Positions 42,253 through 51,752 are shown, numbered from the stretch's first letter. The stretch is DNA of 64,000 nucleotides from Pseudomonadota bacterium (GCA_020161365.1 JAIUNU010000006.1:1-64000), one strand, 5' to 3'. Numbers and translations: made by a program. Notes: generated by a model from the sequence alone, not told the origin.

Positions 42253-43191
42253 ATGCCTAATCCCGGCGTCCTGTACTCAAAGCTCACCGTCATCGGCTGC
42301 GGCCTGATCGGCGGCTCGGTGATCCGCGCGGCGCGCCAGCACGGCGTGGTCGGCGAGATCACCGTCGCTGACGCCAGCGCGGCGCATCGCGCCCGTGTGA
42401 CCGAACTGGCCATCGCCGAGCACGTCACCGGCGATATCGTCGAGGCGGTGAAGGACGCCGATCTCGTGGTCATCGCCACCCCGGTGCTGTCAGTGCCCGA
42501 ACTGGCCAGCGTGGTGATCCCCGCCATGAAGCCGGGGGCCACCCTGACCGACGTCGGCTCGACCAAGGGCAATGTGGCCGAGGCGTTCCGGGCCCAGGAT
42601 ATCTCCAAAATCTACGCCATCCCGGGCCATCCTATCGCCGGCACCGAGCAGTCGGGCCCGGACGCCGGCTTCGCCGAGCTGTTCGAGAACCGCTGGACGA
42701 TCCTGACGCCCTTCGAAAGCGAAGACGACCACTACGCCGCCGCCGTCGCCAAGCTGTCGGCTTTCTGGCGAGCCTTCGGGGCCCAGGTCGAGTTGATGGA
42801 CGAAAAGCACCACGACCTCGTCCTGGCCGTCGTGTCCCACCTGCCCCACTTGATCGCCTACACGATCGTCGGCAGCGCGGCGGACCTGGAGAACGTCACC
42901 GAGAACGAGGTCATCAAGTACTCGGCCTCGGGCTTCCGCGACTTCACCCGCATCGCCGCCAGCGACCCGACCATGTGGCGCGACATCTTCGTGGCCAACA
43001 AGGACGCGGTGCTGGAGATGCTGGGTCGCTTCACCGAGGACCTGCAGGCCATGAGCCGCGCGATCCGCTGGGGCGACGCCGACACCCTGCACGCCCACTT
43101 CACCCGCACCCGCGCCATCCGTCGCGGCATCGTGGCGGCGGGCCAGGAAAGCGCCGAACCCAATTTCGGCCGCGATCGCGGGAAGCACTAG
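42253..43191 (+). CDS. tyrA: Prephenate/arogenate dehydrogenase TyrA
   Basis: 312 residues. It oxidises prephenate or arogenate on the way to tyrosine. The NAD(P)-binding loop is TVIGCGLIGGSVIRAA, followed by VVIATPVLSVPEL, LTDVGSTKGNV and the substrate motif PGHPIAGTEQSGPDAG with the catalytic His. The helical dimer domain has AVVSHLPHLIAYT. No ACT domain is present. Which substrate and cofactor are used cannot be read directly. It ends 16 bp before the convergent gene. Confidence 0.92.
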   Translation: MPNPGVLYSKLTVIGCGLIGGSVIRAARQHGVVGEITVADASAAHRARVTELAIAEHVTGDIVEAVKDADLVVIATPVLSVPELASVVIPAMKPGATLTDVGSTKGNVAEAFRAQDISKIYAIPGHPIAGTEQSGPDAGFAELFENRWTILTPFESEDDHYAAAVAKLSAFWRAFGAQVELMDEKHHDLVLAVVSHLPHLIAYTIVGSAADLENVTENEVIKYSASGFRDFTRIAASDPTMWRDIFVANKDAVLEMLGRFTEDLQAMSRAIRWGDADTLHAHFTRTRAIRRGIVAAGQESAEPNFGRDRGKH

Positions 43192-43207
43192 GCTCCGGGA
43201 TCGGTCC

Positions 43208-44062
43208 CTATTCGGGCTTCCGGGCGCTGCTTCGACCCACCGGACAAACCCGCCGCGATCCGGTCTGCCGGAACTCTGCGAGACGGATTTTCGACTCGTG
43301 ATCCTGCGCGCCCGGCCGACCGTCCGGGTGTAGGCCGCGGTAGTAGAGCTTCTGCCACTGATCGGCCGGCGTCTTGGGCTGGTTCGCCTTGATCCACTCT
43401 TGGAACGCAGCGCGCGAGGCGGCCCAGCCACGATAGCTTTCCAACAGTTCCGGCGCATCTTCCAGCGGCCGCAGCTCAGGCTTCAGCCTGTCGACCACGC
43501 CGCGCGGGGTCGGGAAAAAGAAGCAGAACGGCTCGTTCTCCTCGAACCGAACCCAGTGATCCGGCCTCGTGAAGCGCCAGTTCATCGTGAAGGTGTAGGG
43601 GGCCCAGTCGGTCTCGATCACGCCGCCCATCGGCGCGATGCCGTCCTTCATGGCGTTGGGCGGGCCGCCGACCCAGAGGTTCCAACCCTCGGACGTGCGC
43701 ATAATACCATCGACATGGAAGGTCAGCGTGCCGCTTCCGAAGAGCGAGACTGGCGCGCGCTTCTTGTCCGCGCCTTCGTCGACGACGATCTCGACCGAGT
43801 GGGTTCCGACATCGCCGAGCCAGCGGGCTGAGAAACCACACGGGTTCAGGATCACCCAGCCATGCGAATTGGCGATGGCCAGGGGAAGGCAGCGATAGGC
43901 GAAGCTGTCGGGCGTCGCCGTCATCCAGTCGCGCTTGGCCGACGCTGGCGCGATCCTGGGCTCCCAACCTTCATGGACGTAACAGGTCAGTTCCGTCTCC
44001 GCGGCGCGTGCTGGGGCATTCCGTGGTCGCTCGGGAACCGAGCCCTTCAAGCGCTTCCGCAT
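43208..44062 (-). CDS. DUF6065-like hypothetical protein
   Basis: 284 residues of soluble, Trp/Pro-rich protein with CYVHEGWEPRIAPASAKRDW, SFAYRCLPLAIANSHGW and NWRFTRPDHWVRFEENEPF blocks. The arrangement fits what I recall of DUF6065, which has no known function. The last 40 residues (from AGAQDHES on) are basic and unlikely to be structured. There is no signal peptide. It stands alone on the minus strand between tyrA and the small EF-hand gene. Confidence 0.7.
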   Translation of the reverse strand: MRKRLKGSVPERPRNAPARAAETELTCYVHEGWEPRIAPASAKRDWMTATPDSFAYRCLPLAIANSHGWVILNPCGFSARWLGDVGTHSVEIVVDEGADKKRAPVSLFGSGTLTFHVDGIMRTSEGWNLWVGGPPNAMKDGIAPMGGVIETDWAPYTFTMNWRFTRPDHWVRFEENEPFCFFFPTPRGVVDRLKPELRPLEDAPELLESYRGWAASRAAFQEWIKANQPKTPADQWQKLYYRGLHPDGRPGAQDHESKIRLAEFRQTGSRRVCPVGRSSARKPE

Positions 44063-44244
44063 TGTTCCGCCTCGAAACTGACCCTGCTGGGCCTATCGAT
44101 CCGACATGACAGTTTCGTGTCGCCCGCAAGGCTCGACGGGCTCGAGCCTTGGCCCGCCATCGGCCTCATTCCCGAAACATCGCCGCAACAAAAGAGGCCC
44201 ACTCACAACAGCCAGGGACATCACCCTGGAAGGAAACGCCTCAC

Positions 44245-44580
44245 ATGCGCCGCACGCTTCTCGTCGCGCTCGCTTCACTCACCACGCTCGCGGCCGGAAC
44301 CGCGATGGCGCAGCAGGACGGGCCGCCGCGCGGCATGCCTGCGCCGGAAGACGTCTTCAAGCGCTGGGACGCCAACAGCGACGGCGTTGTCGACAAGGCC
44401 GAGTGGACCGGCGCCGGTCGCCCGGAAGACCGCTTTGCGATGATCGACGCTAACAAGGACGGCAAGATCACGATCGACGAACTGAAGACCGCCTTTGAAA
44501 CCATGCGCCAGCGCCGGATGCAGCAGGGTGAAGGCCCGCCTCCGGGGCCGCCGCCGGAAGGCGCTCCGCCGCAGAACTAG
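44245..44580 (+). CDS. Small exported EF-hand protein
   Basis: 111 residues. Signal peptide MRRTLLVALASLTTLAAGTAMA, then two EF-hand loops DANSDGVVDKAE and DANKDGKITIDE, and a Pro/Gly/Gln-rich tail (GEGPPPGPPPEGAPP). Both loops keep all five acidic/polar ligands, so calcium binding is likely. The ATG at 44245 follows GGAAGGAAA; the longer in-frame extension lacks a signal peptide. A second, larger EF-hand protein is at 14775-15242, but the two are not close paralogues. Confidence 0.85.
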   Translation: MRRTLLVALASLTTLAAGTAMAQQDGPPRGMPAPEDVFKRWDANSDGVVDKAEWTGAGRPEDRFAMIDANKDGKITIDELKTAFETMRQRRMQQGEGPPPGPPPEGAPPQN

Positions 44581-44598
44581 CCTTCTCGACGGAACGTC

Positions 44599-44632
44599 GA
44601 ACGCCGCCCGGTCAGCCCATCGGGCGGCGTTC
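44599..44632. terminator. Bidirectional hairpin between convergent genes
   Basis: GAACGCCGCCCG and CGGGCGGCGTTC form perfect 12-base arms around a 10-base loop, followed on the plus strand by TGCGTTTC. It lies 18 bp after the EF-hand stop and 6 bp before the DUF885 stop, so it can end both transcripts. Confidence 0.75.
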
Positions 44633-44638
44633 TGCGTT

Positions 44639-46198
44639 TCAGGCCAAGACGCGGGCGCGCAGCATCGACAGCGGAAGTGTCCCCGGCCACAGCACCGCGT
44701 CATGGAAAGCCTTCAGATCGAAGTCCTGGCCCTGCCGCCGGCGCATGGCTGCGCGGAGTTCCACCAGCGCCAGCCACGCCAACCCCTGTCCCGCTACGCT
44801 TCCTGGCCCGATGGCAGCGCGCTCGACATCCTGAGCAATGGGCGCGAACACCGGAGCGGGCCCCTGCAGGTCGGCGAACCAGGACTCGGCCTTGGCCTGG
44901 CTCCAGCCCTTGGCGTGCAAGCCCGTGTCGATCACTAGCCGCCCTGCCCGGAACAGCATCCACTGAAGGTAGCCGAGCTCGGCCAGGGGATCGCCAGCGA
45001 ACGCGCCTTCCTCGTCGGCCAGTTGCTCGGCATAGATCGCCCACCCTTCGCTGAAACCAGGACAGGCCAGGCGGGTTCGCAGCGGGTGGGCGGCGGCGCC
45101 CTCCTCCATCGGGATCTGCAGCATGTGCCCAGGAACGCACTCGTGGTGGGCGACGCTGGGCAGGGTCCAGCGGGGCCGGCTACGGATGGCCGCCAGGTCG
45201 ACGAAATAGGTCCCCGGCCGCGCGCCATCGAAGCTGGGCGGGGTGCGATAACCCTGACGCGCCGCCGCTTCGTCGGCCGCTGACATCCGCGAGATCACGG
45301 CCGTGCGAGCACCTTTGGGGATGGCCCCGAAGGACTGCGGCACGCGCGCCTTGGCCTTTTCGAGCCACCCGTTCATGTCGGCCACCAATTGGTCGCGGCC
45401 GGCGTCATCATCGGCGTAGAGGTGACGCGGATCGCGCGACAAGGCCGTCAGGCGCGCCCCCAAACTCCCCTTGGTCAGCCCCCGGGCGCGTAGCAAGGCG
45501 TCGGCCCGCGCGCCAAACCGGCGGGCGGCGTCCAGCCCTCGGGCGTGGGCTTCGTCGGGCGAGATGGCCATGCCCGTGTTCAGCTTCAGCACCAGGGCGT
45601 AGTAGAGGTCCGCATCCTTGAAGCGAACGCCAGCGCCTTCGCCGGCCTGAGGCTTGAGGGCCAGAAGCACCTCGCTCTGCCGCGCCAGCTCGGCGGCGAG
45701 ATCGCCGCTCGCCCCGGCGGCGACCTTGGCGATGGCGGCTACGGTCTTGTCGATCACGAAGGCCGGCGCGATCACGCCCAGCGCGGCGTCGGCGCGGATC
45801 TTCTGTGTGTCGGCCTTCAGCCTGGAAGCCAGGACGGACGGCGCGTCGCCGCCCGTCCGTATCGCTTCTGGAACATTCGTCCACCAGCCCGCGCGGGTGG
45901 TCACCGCATACGGCGCGCTCGCAGACGCTCCGAACGGAAAGCGGCGCACCAGTTCGGCCTCGGTCTCGTAGGCTTGAAGGACGGCGTCGCGGTCGAGGCG
46001 CGCGTTGGACGACAGCCCCTCAGTCGGGAAAGCTTCCAACAGCGCCAGCCGGTCGGCCGGCCCGCCCGCCCCCTTGGCCAGCTTGTCGAGCAGCGCCTTC
46101 AGCGCGGCGTCGCCCGCCCCTTGCGCGATGGCCTTCCCGCTTGTCAGGGCCGCCCCAACGGCGGCGGCGCCCGCGAGCGCTTGGCGGCGGCTGAGCAT
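44639..46198 (-). CDS. Exported DUF885 family putative metallopeptidase
   Basis: 519 residues. A Tat-like signal begins MLSRRQALAGAAAVGAAL with SRRQ. The zinc motif HECVPGH near residue 353, followed by FSEGWAIYAEQLADEEG with the third ligand Glu, matches the DUF885 fold that resembles M32/M3-type peptidases. Physiological substrate is unknown; related proteins are annotated as hypothetical secreted dipeptidases. It is the only gene in its direction between 44.6 and 46.2 kb. Confidence 0.85.
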   Translation of the reverse strand: MLSRRQALAGAAAVGAALTSGKAIAQGAGDAALKALLDKLAKGAGGPADRLALLEAFPTEGLSSNARLDRDAVLQAYETEAELVRRFPFGASASAPYAVTTRAGWWTNVPEAIRTGGDAPSVLASRLKADTQKIRADAALGVIAPAFVIDKTVAAIAKVAAGASGDLAAELARQSEVLLALKPQAGEGAGVRFKDADLYYALVLKLNTGMAISPDEAHARGLDAARRFGARADALLRARGLTKGSLGARLTALSRDPRHLYADDDAGRDQLVADMNGWLEKAKARVPQSFGAIPKGARTAVISRMSAADEAAARQGYRTPPSFDGARPGTYFVDLAAIRSRPRWTLPSVAHHECVPGHMLQIPMEEGAAAHPLRTRLACPGFSEGWAIYAEQLADEEGAFAGDPLAELGYLQWMLFRAGRLVIDTGLHAKGWSQAKAESWFADLQGPAPVFAPIAQDVERAAIGPGSVAGQGLAWLALVELRAAMRRRQGQDFDLKAFHDAVLWPGTLPLSMLRARVLA

Positions 46199-46369
46199 GG
46201 GATCCTCCCGAAGTTCTCCCTCTGTCTATGGCGCCTGACACCGGTGTCCAGCCACGTCGTCGCCCGCGCGCGTGGATACCGCTAACAAACGTCGTGACAA
46301 CGCTGTCGTTTCACCGCTAGCTTGTCCGCCAAGGCGTGCGAGCGATGCGCCAATCTTGGGGAAGCGTCG

Positions 46370-48232
46370 ATGATCCGTGTGGCCGTTCTCTCGTTTGCAT
46401 CGCTTATGGCGCTGGCCGGCGCGAGCTGGGCCGAAGAAACGCCTCGTCCCATTCGCCTGAACCAGACGGGCTTCGAGGCCCAGGGCCCCAAGCGCGCCAT
46501 TCTCGCCGATCCTTCGAAGACCCCGCTGGACTGGCTGCTACTCGACGCCGGCGGCGCCGCGATCGCCAAGGGCAAGACCGTCGTCTTCGGCGACGACGAG
46601 GCCTCCGGGGAGCATGTTCACCAGATCGACCTTTCGGCGTTTCACAAGGCGGGCGAAGGCTACCGCCTGAAGATCGGCGCCGCTGAATCCCGCCCGTTCG
46701 CCATCAAGGCCAAACCTGACGGTCGCCTGACTCGGGCGGCGATGTCGTTCTTCTATCAGCAACGGGCCAGCGTCCCGATCGAGGCCCGGTATGTCGAGCG
46801 CCCCGACCTTGCCCGTCCGGCAGGCCATGCGCCGGACAAGGCCACCTGTTTCGACCAGGCCGACGAGCGCGGGCAGGTCTGGCCGGGCTGCGACTACACG
46901 CTGGACGCCAGCCGAGGCTGGTACGACGCCGGCGACCACGGCAAGTACGTCGTCAATGGCGGCATCTCGGTCTGGACCCTTCTTAACGCCTGGGAGCGCG
47001 CCGTTGTCCTGAACCGCGCCGGCGCCCGCGCGGCGTTCGGCGACAGCGCCCTGGCCTTGCCCGAAGCCGGTAACGGCGTCCCCGACCTCCTGGACGAGGT
47101 TCGCTTCGAGCTCGACTTCCTGCTGGCCATGCAGGTCCCCGAGGGCAAGACCCTGCAAGTCCCTGTCGGCGCCCAGCGCCCGGCGGACGGCAGGCTGGTT
47201 CTCACCGCGATCGACGCCTCTGGCATGGCGCACCAGAAACTGGCCGACCGCCACTGGACCGCCCTGCCGACAGCGCCCGCCGACGACAAGCAAGTGCGCT
47301 ATCTCCACTATCCGACGACCGGCGCGACGCTGAACCTGGCCGCCGTCGCAGCCCAGGCCGCGCGCCTGTGGAAGGACATCGATCCCGCGTTTTCGGCCAA
47401 GTGCCTGGACGCCGCGCGCCGCGCCTTCGCCGCCGCCCGGCGTCATCCGAACATCTACGCTATCGGCCCGTTCACGGGCTCGGGAGGCTATGGCGACGGC
47501 GAGCTGACCGACGAGTTCTACTGGGCCACCGCCGAGCTCTACGCCACGACGGGCGAAGCGGTTTACCAGGCCGCCCTCCGCGCCTCACCTCTGTTCCTCG
47601 CTTCACCGACCGAAGGTGCGCGTCCCACGGGCGACATCGGATGGAGCAGCGTCGGCGCGCTGGGCACGATCACTCTGGCGCTCGTCCCGAACGGCTTGAA
47701 GCCCGCCGAAATCGCCAAGGCCCGCGCCAATCTGGTGGCCACGGCTGGAAAACATCTGTCCGACGACCTGGGCCAGGGTTACGGCCTGCCCTACGCCGCT
47801 CCAGGTTACCCCTGGGGCTCGAATTCATCGGTGCTGAACCGCGCGCTCGTGCTGGGCCTGGCCCACGACTTCACCGGCGAGATCGCCTATCGGCATGGCG
47901 CGGTCGACGCGATGGACTATGTGATGGGCCGCAACCCGCTGGACCAGTCCTATGTCACAGGCTTTGGCGCGCGGCCAATGCGCCATCCTCACCACCGCTT
48001 CTGGGCCAAGCAGGCTGATCCCGCCTATCCCGCCCCGCCGTCGGGCGTGGTCTCGGGCGGACCCAACTCGACCAACATGAGCGACCCGGTCGCCAGCGAG
48101 ATGAAGGGCAAATGCCGGCCGCAGACCTGCTGGGTCGACGACTACCGCTCGTTCACCCAGAATGAAGTGGCGATCAACTGGAACGCGCCCTTGGTCTGGG
48201 TGTCGGCGTTCATCGACGACACCGCGCGCTAG
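46370..48232 (+). CDS. Glycoside hydrolase family 9 (endoglucanase-type)
   Basis: 620 residues. Signal peptide MIRVAVLSFASLMALAGASWA is followed by an Ig-like cellulase N-domain (IRLNQTGFEAQGPKRAIL). The (alpha/alpha)6 barrel holds the GH9 Asp pair in RGWYDAGDHGKYVVNGG near residue 185, the His motif MRHPHHRFW and the acid Glu in NEVAINWNAPLVW near residue 598. It is probably a secreted beta-glucanase acting on plant or other glucans, consistent with the plant-polymer use of Caulobacter. The ATG at 46370 is preferred because the signal peptide starts there. Confidence 0.92.
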   Translation: MIRVAVLSFASLMALAGASWAEETPRPIRLNQTGFEAQGPKRAILADPSKTPLDWLLLDAGGAAIAKGKTVVFGDDEASGEHVHQIDLSAFHKAGEGYRLKIGAAESRPFAIKAKPDGRLTRAAMSFFYQQRASVPIEARYVERPDLARPAGHAPDKATCFDQADERGQVWPGCDYTLDASRGWYDAGDHGKYVVNGGISVWTLLNAWERAVVLNRAGARAAFGDSALALPEAGNGVPDLLDEVRFELDFLLAMQVPEGKTLQVPVGAQRPADGRLVLTAIDASGMAHQKLADRHWTALPTAPADDKQVRYLHYPTTGATLNLAAVAAQAARLWKDIDPAFSAKCLDAARRAFAAARRHPNIYAIGPFTGSGGYGDGELTDEFYWATAELYATTGEAVYQAALRASPLFLASPTEGARPTGDIGWSSVGALGTITLALVPNGLKPAEIAKARANLVATAGKHLSDDLGQGYGLPYAAPGYPWGSNSSVLNRALVLGLAHDFTGEIAYRHGAVDAMDYVMGRNPLDQSYVTGFGARPMRHPHHRFWAKQADPAYPAPPSGVVSGGPNSTNMSDPVASEMKGKCRPQTCWVDDYRSFTQNEVAINWNAPLVWVSAFIDDTAR

Positions 48233-48298
48233 GCTGAGGGTCGGCGGCATAGCGGCTTGAGTCCGCGGGCGCGGCAGGCTAAACGGAGCCTCCCCTGA

Positions 48299-48373
48299 GC
48301 GGGCGTAGTTCAGAGGTAGAACGTCAGCTTCCCAAGCTGAATGTCGGGGGTTCGATTCCCCCCGCCCGCTCCA
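48299..48373 (+). tRNA. tRNA-Gly (anticodon CCC)
   Basis: 75 nt including encoded CCA. The acceptor stem GCGGGCG pairs with CGCCCGC, the D arm is AGTTCAGAGGTAGAACGT, the anticodon loop TTCCCAA holds CCC, and the T arm GGGGGTTCGATTCCCCC is canonical. It lies between the GH9 and YCII genes. Confidence 0.95.
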
Positions 48374-48441
48374 AGGCTTTTCCTGCAGCCCGTCGTTCAA
48401 AGGCCCTCCCCGTGGCCGGCGAGATCGCGCATGCTGCGGGA

Positions 48442-48780
48442 ATGACCAAATACCTCATCTCCTTTCCCAGCGCCGCGATGCAGGTCCCACCCGAGGACCT
48501 ACCCGCTGTTGGCGACGCCGCGCGCGCGGTGATCGAAGAGGCCAAGGCGGCCGGCGTCTATGTATTCGGCGGCGGCGTCCACGAAGGAGTCGCCCCGGTG
48601 CGGGTGTCGGCCGACGGCGTGGTTTCGACGCAGATTTATCCGGGCAGTCATCTGGATGGCGGTTTCACTGTACTGGAGCTGTCGTCACGCGAAGCGGCGA
48701 TCACTTGGGCCGGCAAGCTCGCGGCCGCCTGCCAGTGCGATCAGGAACTGCGCGAGTTCATGTACGACCCGGCCAGCTAG
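48442..48780 (+). CDS. YCII-domain protein
   Basis: 112 residues. The YciI/DGPF-type ferredoxin-like fold is suggested by MTKYLISFPSAAM, the VYVFGGGVHEGV strand-turn and the closing LDGGFTVLELSSREAAITWAGKLAAAC with the family Ala-Trp-Ala helix. YCII proteins are small enzymes or accessory domains of unclear role. The ATG at 48442 replaces a longer start that would fall in the tRNA spacer. A terminator follows. Confidence 0.8.
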   Translation: MTKYLISFPSAAMQVPPEDLPAVGDAARAVIEEAKAAGVYVFGGGVHEGVAPVRVSADGVVSTQIYPGSHLDGGFTVLELSSREAAITWAGKLAAACQCDQELREFMYDPAS

Positions 48781-48790
48781 CCAAACAAGA

Positions 48791-48817
48791 AGCCCGCCCG
48801 GGCGAACCGGGCGGGCT
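48791..48817. terminator. Bidirectional hairpin terminator
   Basis: AGCCCGCCCGG and CCGGGCGGGCT form 11-base perfect arms with a GCGAA loop. On the minus strand it is followed by TCTTGTTT, so it is best placed to terminate the TraB/GumN operon; on the plus strand it ends the YCII gene less efficiently. Confidence 0.75.
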
Positions 48818-48840
48818 CCTCAGATCACGTTAAGCGCAAC

Positions 48841-49731
48841 CTATTTGACGCGCTCGGCCTTGATGCCCAGCTTGGCCAATTGAGCCTGGACGCTTTCGGC
48901 GCCGACCAGGTGACCCGAGCCGACCGCCACGAAGCTGACGCCCGAACCGTCCAGCTTGGTCTTCAGCTGGTTGGCCCAGTCGACGTTCCGCTTGACCAGC
49001 AGCAGCTCGTACAGGTCCGGATATTGCGTCTTCATCTCGGTGATGAACTGCGCTTCCAGAGCCGCGACGTCGCCCGACGCCCAGGCTGCGACCATCTTGT
49101 CGAGCTTGGCGGCGCCGCCTTCGGCGTCCTTCAGGCTGGACTTCAGGAACTCGATCTCGGTCGCCGAGGGCAGGTCGGCGAAGAAGCGGATCTGCTGTTC
49201 GGGCGTTTCGAGACCGGCGACCGGCTTGCCGGCGGCCTTCACGTCTCGGGTCAGCACGCCCTCGACGCCGCTCTTGGGGTCGTAACCAGCCTTGATCATC
49301 GGCGCCATCGCCAGCGACACCGCCGCCAACCACGGACGCATCATCTCCAGAGCCTGGGGCGGCATACCGGCTGACTGGCCCAGTTCGCTGGCGCGCTTGA
49401 AGTCCTCCGGACCGATCTTGGCCGAGAGCTTGTTGGCCTGATCGACGCCGTAGCGCATGACCAGCGGCTGCATGACCGCCGGATCGTCCGCACCGACCAG
49501 CTCCAGGGTCAGGTCGCCGCTGTCGGCCAGGGCCTTGTCGATCTTGGCCGAGCGCCACTGGGTGTCCGGCTTCAGCACGTGGACGGTGCCGAACAGGTAG
49601 ATGGTCGAGTCCTTGTCCTTGATCGCCCAGAGGGCCGGTTCGGCCAGGGCGGTTCCGGCGAAGCCGAGCGCGACGACGGAGACCATGCCGGCGAACAGGC
49701 GGCGGGCCGAGCGATTGAGTTTGTTGAACAT
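48841..49731 (-). CDS. Exported TraB/GumN family protein
   Basis: 296 residues. Signal peptide MFNKLNRSARRLFAGMVSVVALGFAGTALA; the mature protein opens EPALWAIKDKDSTIYLFGTVHVLK, the TraB/GumN hallmark with the GTxH motif. The second hallmark, FVAVGSGHLVG, closes the fold. The family is related to Tiki-type metalloproteases (GxxH motifs), but activity in bacteria is rarely shown. It is the last gene of a seven-gene minus-strand run ending at a strong hairpin. The ATG at 49731 is preferred over one 18 codons upstream, which would spoil the signal peptide. Confidence 0.85.
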   Translation of the reverse strand: MFNKLNRSARRLFAGMVSVVALGFAGTALAEPALWAIKDKDSTIYLFGTVHVLKPDTQWRSAKIDKALADSGDLTLELVGADDPAVMQPLVMRYGVDQANKLSAKIGPEDFKRASELGQSAGMPPQALEMMRPWLAAVSLAMAPMIKAGYDPKSGVEGVLTRDVKAAGKPVAGLETPEQQIRFFADLPSATEIEFLKSSLKDAEGGAAKLDKMVAAWASGDVAALEAQFITEMKTQYPDLYELLLVKRNVDWANQLKTKLDGSGVSFVAVGSGHLVGAESVQAQLAKLGIKAERVK

Positions 49732-49821
49732 GAAAACCCCGATGGTTGCTGTGAAAGAAGTGAGGCGGGTCAGGACAGTCCGCAAGAGCGGACCTGACCC
49801 AGGGTTGATTGTTGAGAGCCG

Positions 49822-50760
49822 CTACTTGAGGAAGTTCACGACCGCCTGGGCGAACGCCTGCGGCTGGTCGAGCATGATGAAGTGTCGAGCATCGTCGATC
49901 CGGCGGGCGGTCAGACCCGGCAGACCCGCATAGGCGTCGACGAACAGCTTGTCGGCCGCCGCCGCCGGCATGCCCATCCCGGCGTCATAGGCGTAGAGCA
50001 GCGTCGTCGGCGCCTTGACCTTGGCGAGGTCGCCGCGCGCGTCGGTGACCAGCAGGTCGTACATCGCCCGCCCAACGACCGACGGCGACGACGCGCCGCC
50101 CCAGGCGGTCACCTGCTTCTGCCCCTCGGCGGACTTCACGAAGCGCGGCGCGCCCATGGCTTGCTGGCTCGCAAAAGCCTCGGCGCTCATCGCCGCCGTC
50201 GCGTCGCGCATCTGCACGGCCTGCGGGCGCACCATGTCGGGGGTCGCCGCCGGCGAGAACAGCAGCGAGAAGAACGGCAAACTGTCGACGATCATCAGGC
50301 GGGCGATCGACTCCGGATGACGCTCGGCCAGCAGCAGGCCGGTGAAGCCGCCCAACGAATGGCCGATCACGGCGGGCGACTTCAGGCCCTTGGCCTTGAT
50401 GTAGCCGTCGATGGCCTCGACCAGCGGACCGACCACGGCCCCCTCGGCGTTTCCGGCGACCGGCGCTCCCGCGAACCCCGCCACTTGCACGACGTGAATC
50501 CGGTGGGTCGCCGCAAGCTGCTTCACCGTCGCATCCCAGACCGCGCCGGACGAGGCCAGGCCCGGGATCAGGATCACATCCGGACCCTGGCCGACGACCG
50601 TCACCGTCATGCGCTCGGCGGCAGGATTTACGGACACCGGCGTCTGCGGCGCGGCGTGGGCGTGGTCGCCGCCGAACACGCCGGTGGCGGCGAGAATGGC
50701 CACGAGAAGGGCCGACGTACGCAGGGCGGCGCGGCGTGGACATGAGATCTTGGCGGTCAT
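49822..50760 (-). CDS. Exported alpha/beta hydrolase
   Basis: 312 residues. Signal peptide with the Lys-Arg start and ALLVAILAATGVFGG core, then an alpha/beta hydrolase: oxyanion strand VILIPGLASSGAVWD, nucleophile elbow VIGHSLGGFTGLL (GxSxG), late Asp in TTLLYAYDAGMGM-type strand and the final His in DDARHFIMLDQPQAF. Substrate is unknown. AAGGA precedes the ATG. It sits between the 225-residue membrane gene (92 bp) and the TraB/GumN gene (90 bp), in the same direction. Confidence 0.88.
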   Translation of the reverse strand: MTAKISCPRRAALRTSALLVAILAATGVFGGDHAHAAPQTPVSVNPAAERMTVTVVGQGPDVILIPGLASSGAVWDATVKQLAATHRIHVVQVAGFAGAPVAGNAEGAVVGPLVEAIDGYIKAKGLKSPAVIGHSLGGFTGLLLAERHPESIARLMIVDSLPFFSLLFSPAATPDMVRPQAVQMRDATAAMSAEAFASQQAMGAPRFVKSAEGQKQVTAWGGASSPSVVGRAMYDLLVTDARGDLAKVKAPTTLLYAYDAGMGMPAAAADKLFVDAYAGLPGLTARRIDDARHFIMLDQPQAFAQAVVNFLK

Positions 50761-50852
50761 GGTCGTTGTCCTTGGATAGGGGCGCGCGGAAGGCTTCGGC
50801 GTCGCGCGCCGGTGTTGCGATGGTCAGGTGTTGGAAGGGCGGACGGTGGTGG

Positions 50853-51530
50853 CTAGCCGGCGAGGCCTCGACGCCAGGTGATCACCATGCCGATCACCAG
50901 GTAGGCGGCCATCATGACGCTGGCGGCGTCCCAAAGGCGAAGGCTGGGCAGCAGCTCCAGCTTCTCACCGGCCGCCCACAGGAACAGCAGGCCCTGCAGG
51001 ATGGCGAAGCTGACGCCCGCGATCTCGGCCATGGCGCGGCGCATCAGTTCGTCGCTCTGCGCCCAGATGGCGATGTTGCCGGCCGTCTGGACCAGGAACA
51101 GGGCGATCAGTCCGGTCATGGCCGCTGATGCGATCATCGGCGACAAGGGGGAGAACAGCACCGGCGTGAGAACCGGGATGGCCATCATCACGCCGGCCAG
51201 AAGCAGAACCAGACCGTTCTGAGCATAGAACACCACCTGGCTGGGCGTGGCGGGACGGGTCTCTTCCGGATTGATCTGACGGCCCAGCGTGCGGCGGCTG
51301 AGGCTGACAAGGATCGTCACGAGCCCGACGACGGCCATCATCGCGGCCAGCAACAAGGCCAACACATCGGACCAGCCCAGCCCGGCGACCGACACGGCGC
51401 CGGCCTTTTCCAGCGCGACCAGATAACGTCCGAAAAGATAACCCAGCGGCGCGGCGACGACGGCGCCGATCAAAGCCTGGATACCCCGGCGGTTCAGACG
51501 GGACTTTGGTGACTTCGAAGCGAAGATCAT
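50853..51530 (-). CDS. Multi-pass membrane protein with DExxR motif
   Basis: 225 residues with about six hydrophobic helices. After helix four comes WAQSDELMRRAMAEIAG, the DExxR motif at Asp160-Arg164, before a helix; two smaller neighbours have the same motif at the same type of position. The N-terminus is basic (MIFASKSPKSRLNRRG). The family is not recognised. It starts 27 bp after the XRE gene on the same strand, and GAGGA precedes its ATG. Confidence 0.75.
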   Translation of the reverse strand: MIFASKSPKSRLNRRGIQALIGAVVAAPLGYLFGRYLVALEKAGAVSVAGLGWSDVLALLLAAMMAVVGLVTILVSLSRRTLGRQINPEETRPATPSQVVFYAQNGLVLLLAGVMMAIPVLTPVLFSPLSPMIASAAMTGLIALFLVQTAGNIAIWAQSDELMRRAMAEIAGVSFAILQGLLFLWAAGEKLELLPSLRLWDAASVMMAAYLVIGMVITWRRGLAG

Positions 51531-51557
51531 GGCTGTGTCCTCGATCGGGGCGGGCCT

Positions 51558-51752
51558 TCAGGCCTCGTCCTGGAAGATGGATTCAATGGGCTGGCCAAAG
51601 AGGCGGGCGATCTTAAAAGCGAGCGGCAGGCTGGGATCGTACTTGCCGGTCTCCAGCGCATTGATGGTCTGGCGGGAGACCTCGAGCCGGTCGGCGAGGT
51701 CAGCCTGGCTCCAGTCCCGTTCGGCGCGGAGGACCTTGAGGCGGTTCTTCAC
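51558..51752 (-). CDS. Small XRE-family regulator
   Basis: 64 residues: MKNRLKVLRAERDWSQADLADRL-type helix one and two, then the recognition helix VSRQTINALETGKYDPSLPL and a short closing ARLFGQPIESIFQDEA. Such 60-70-residue XRE proteins usually repress their own operon beside a membrane protein. It starts at GTG 51752, inside the stop of the preceding membrane gene (GTGA), with GGAGG five bases upstream. A matching operator candidate lies at the head of the operon, 52923-52976. Confidence 0.88.
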   Translation of the reverse strand: MKNRLKVLRAERDWSQADLADRLEVSRQTINALETGKYDPSLPLAFKIARLFGQPIESIFQDEA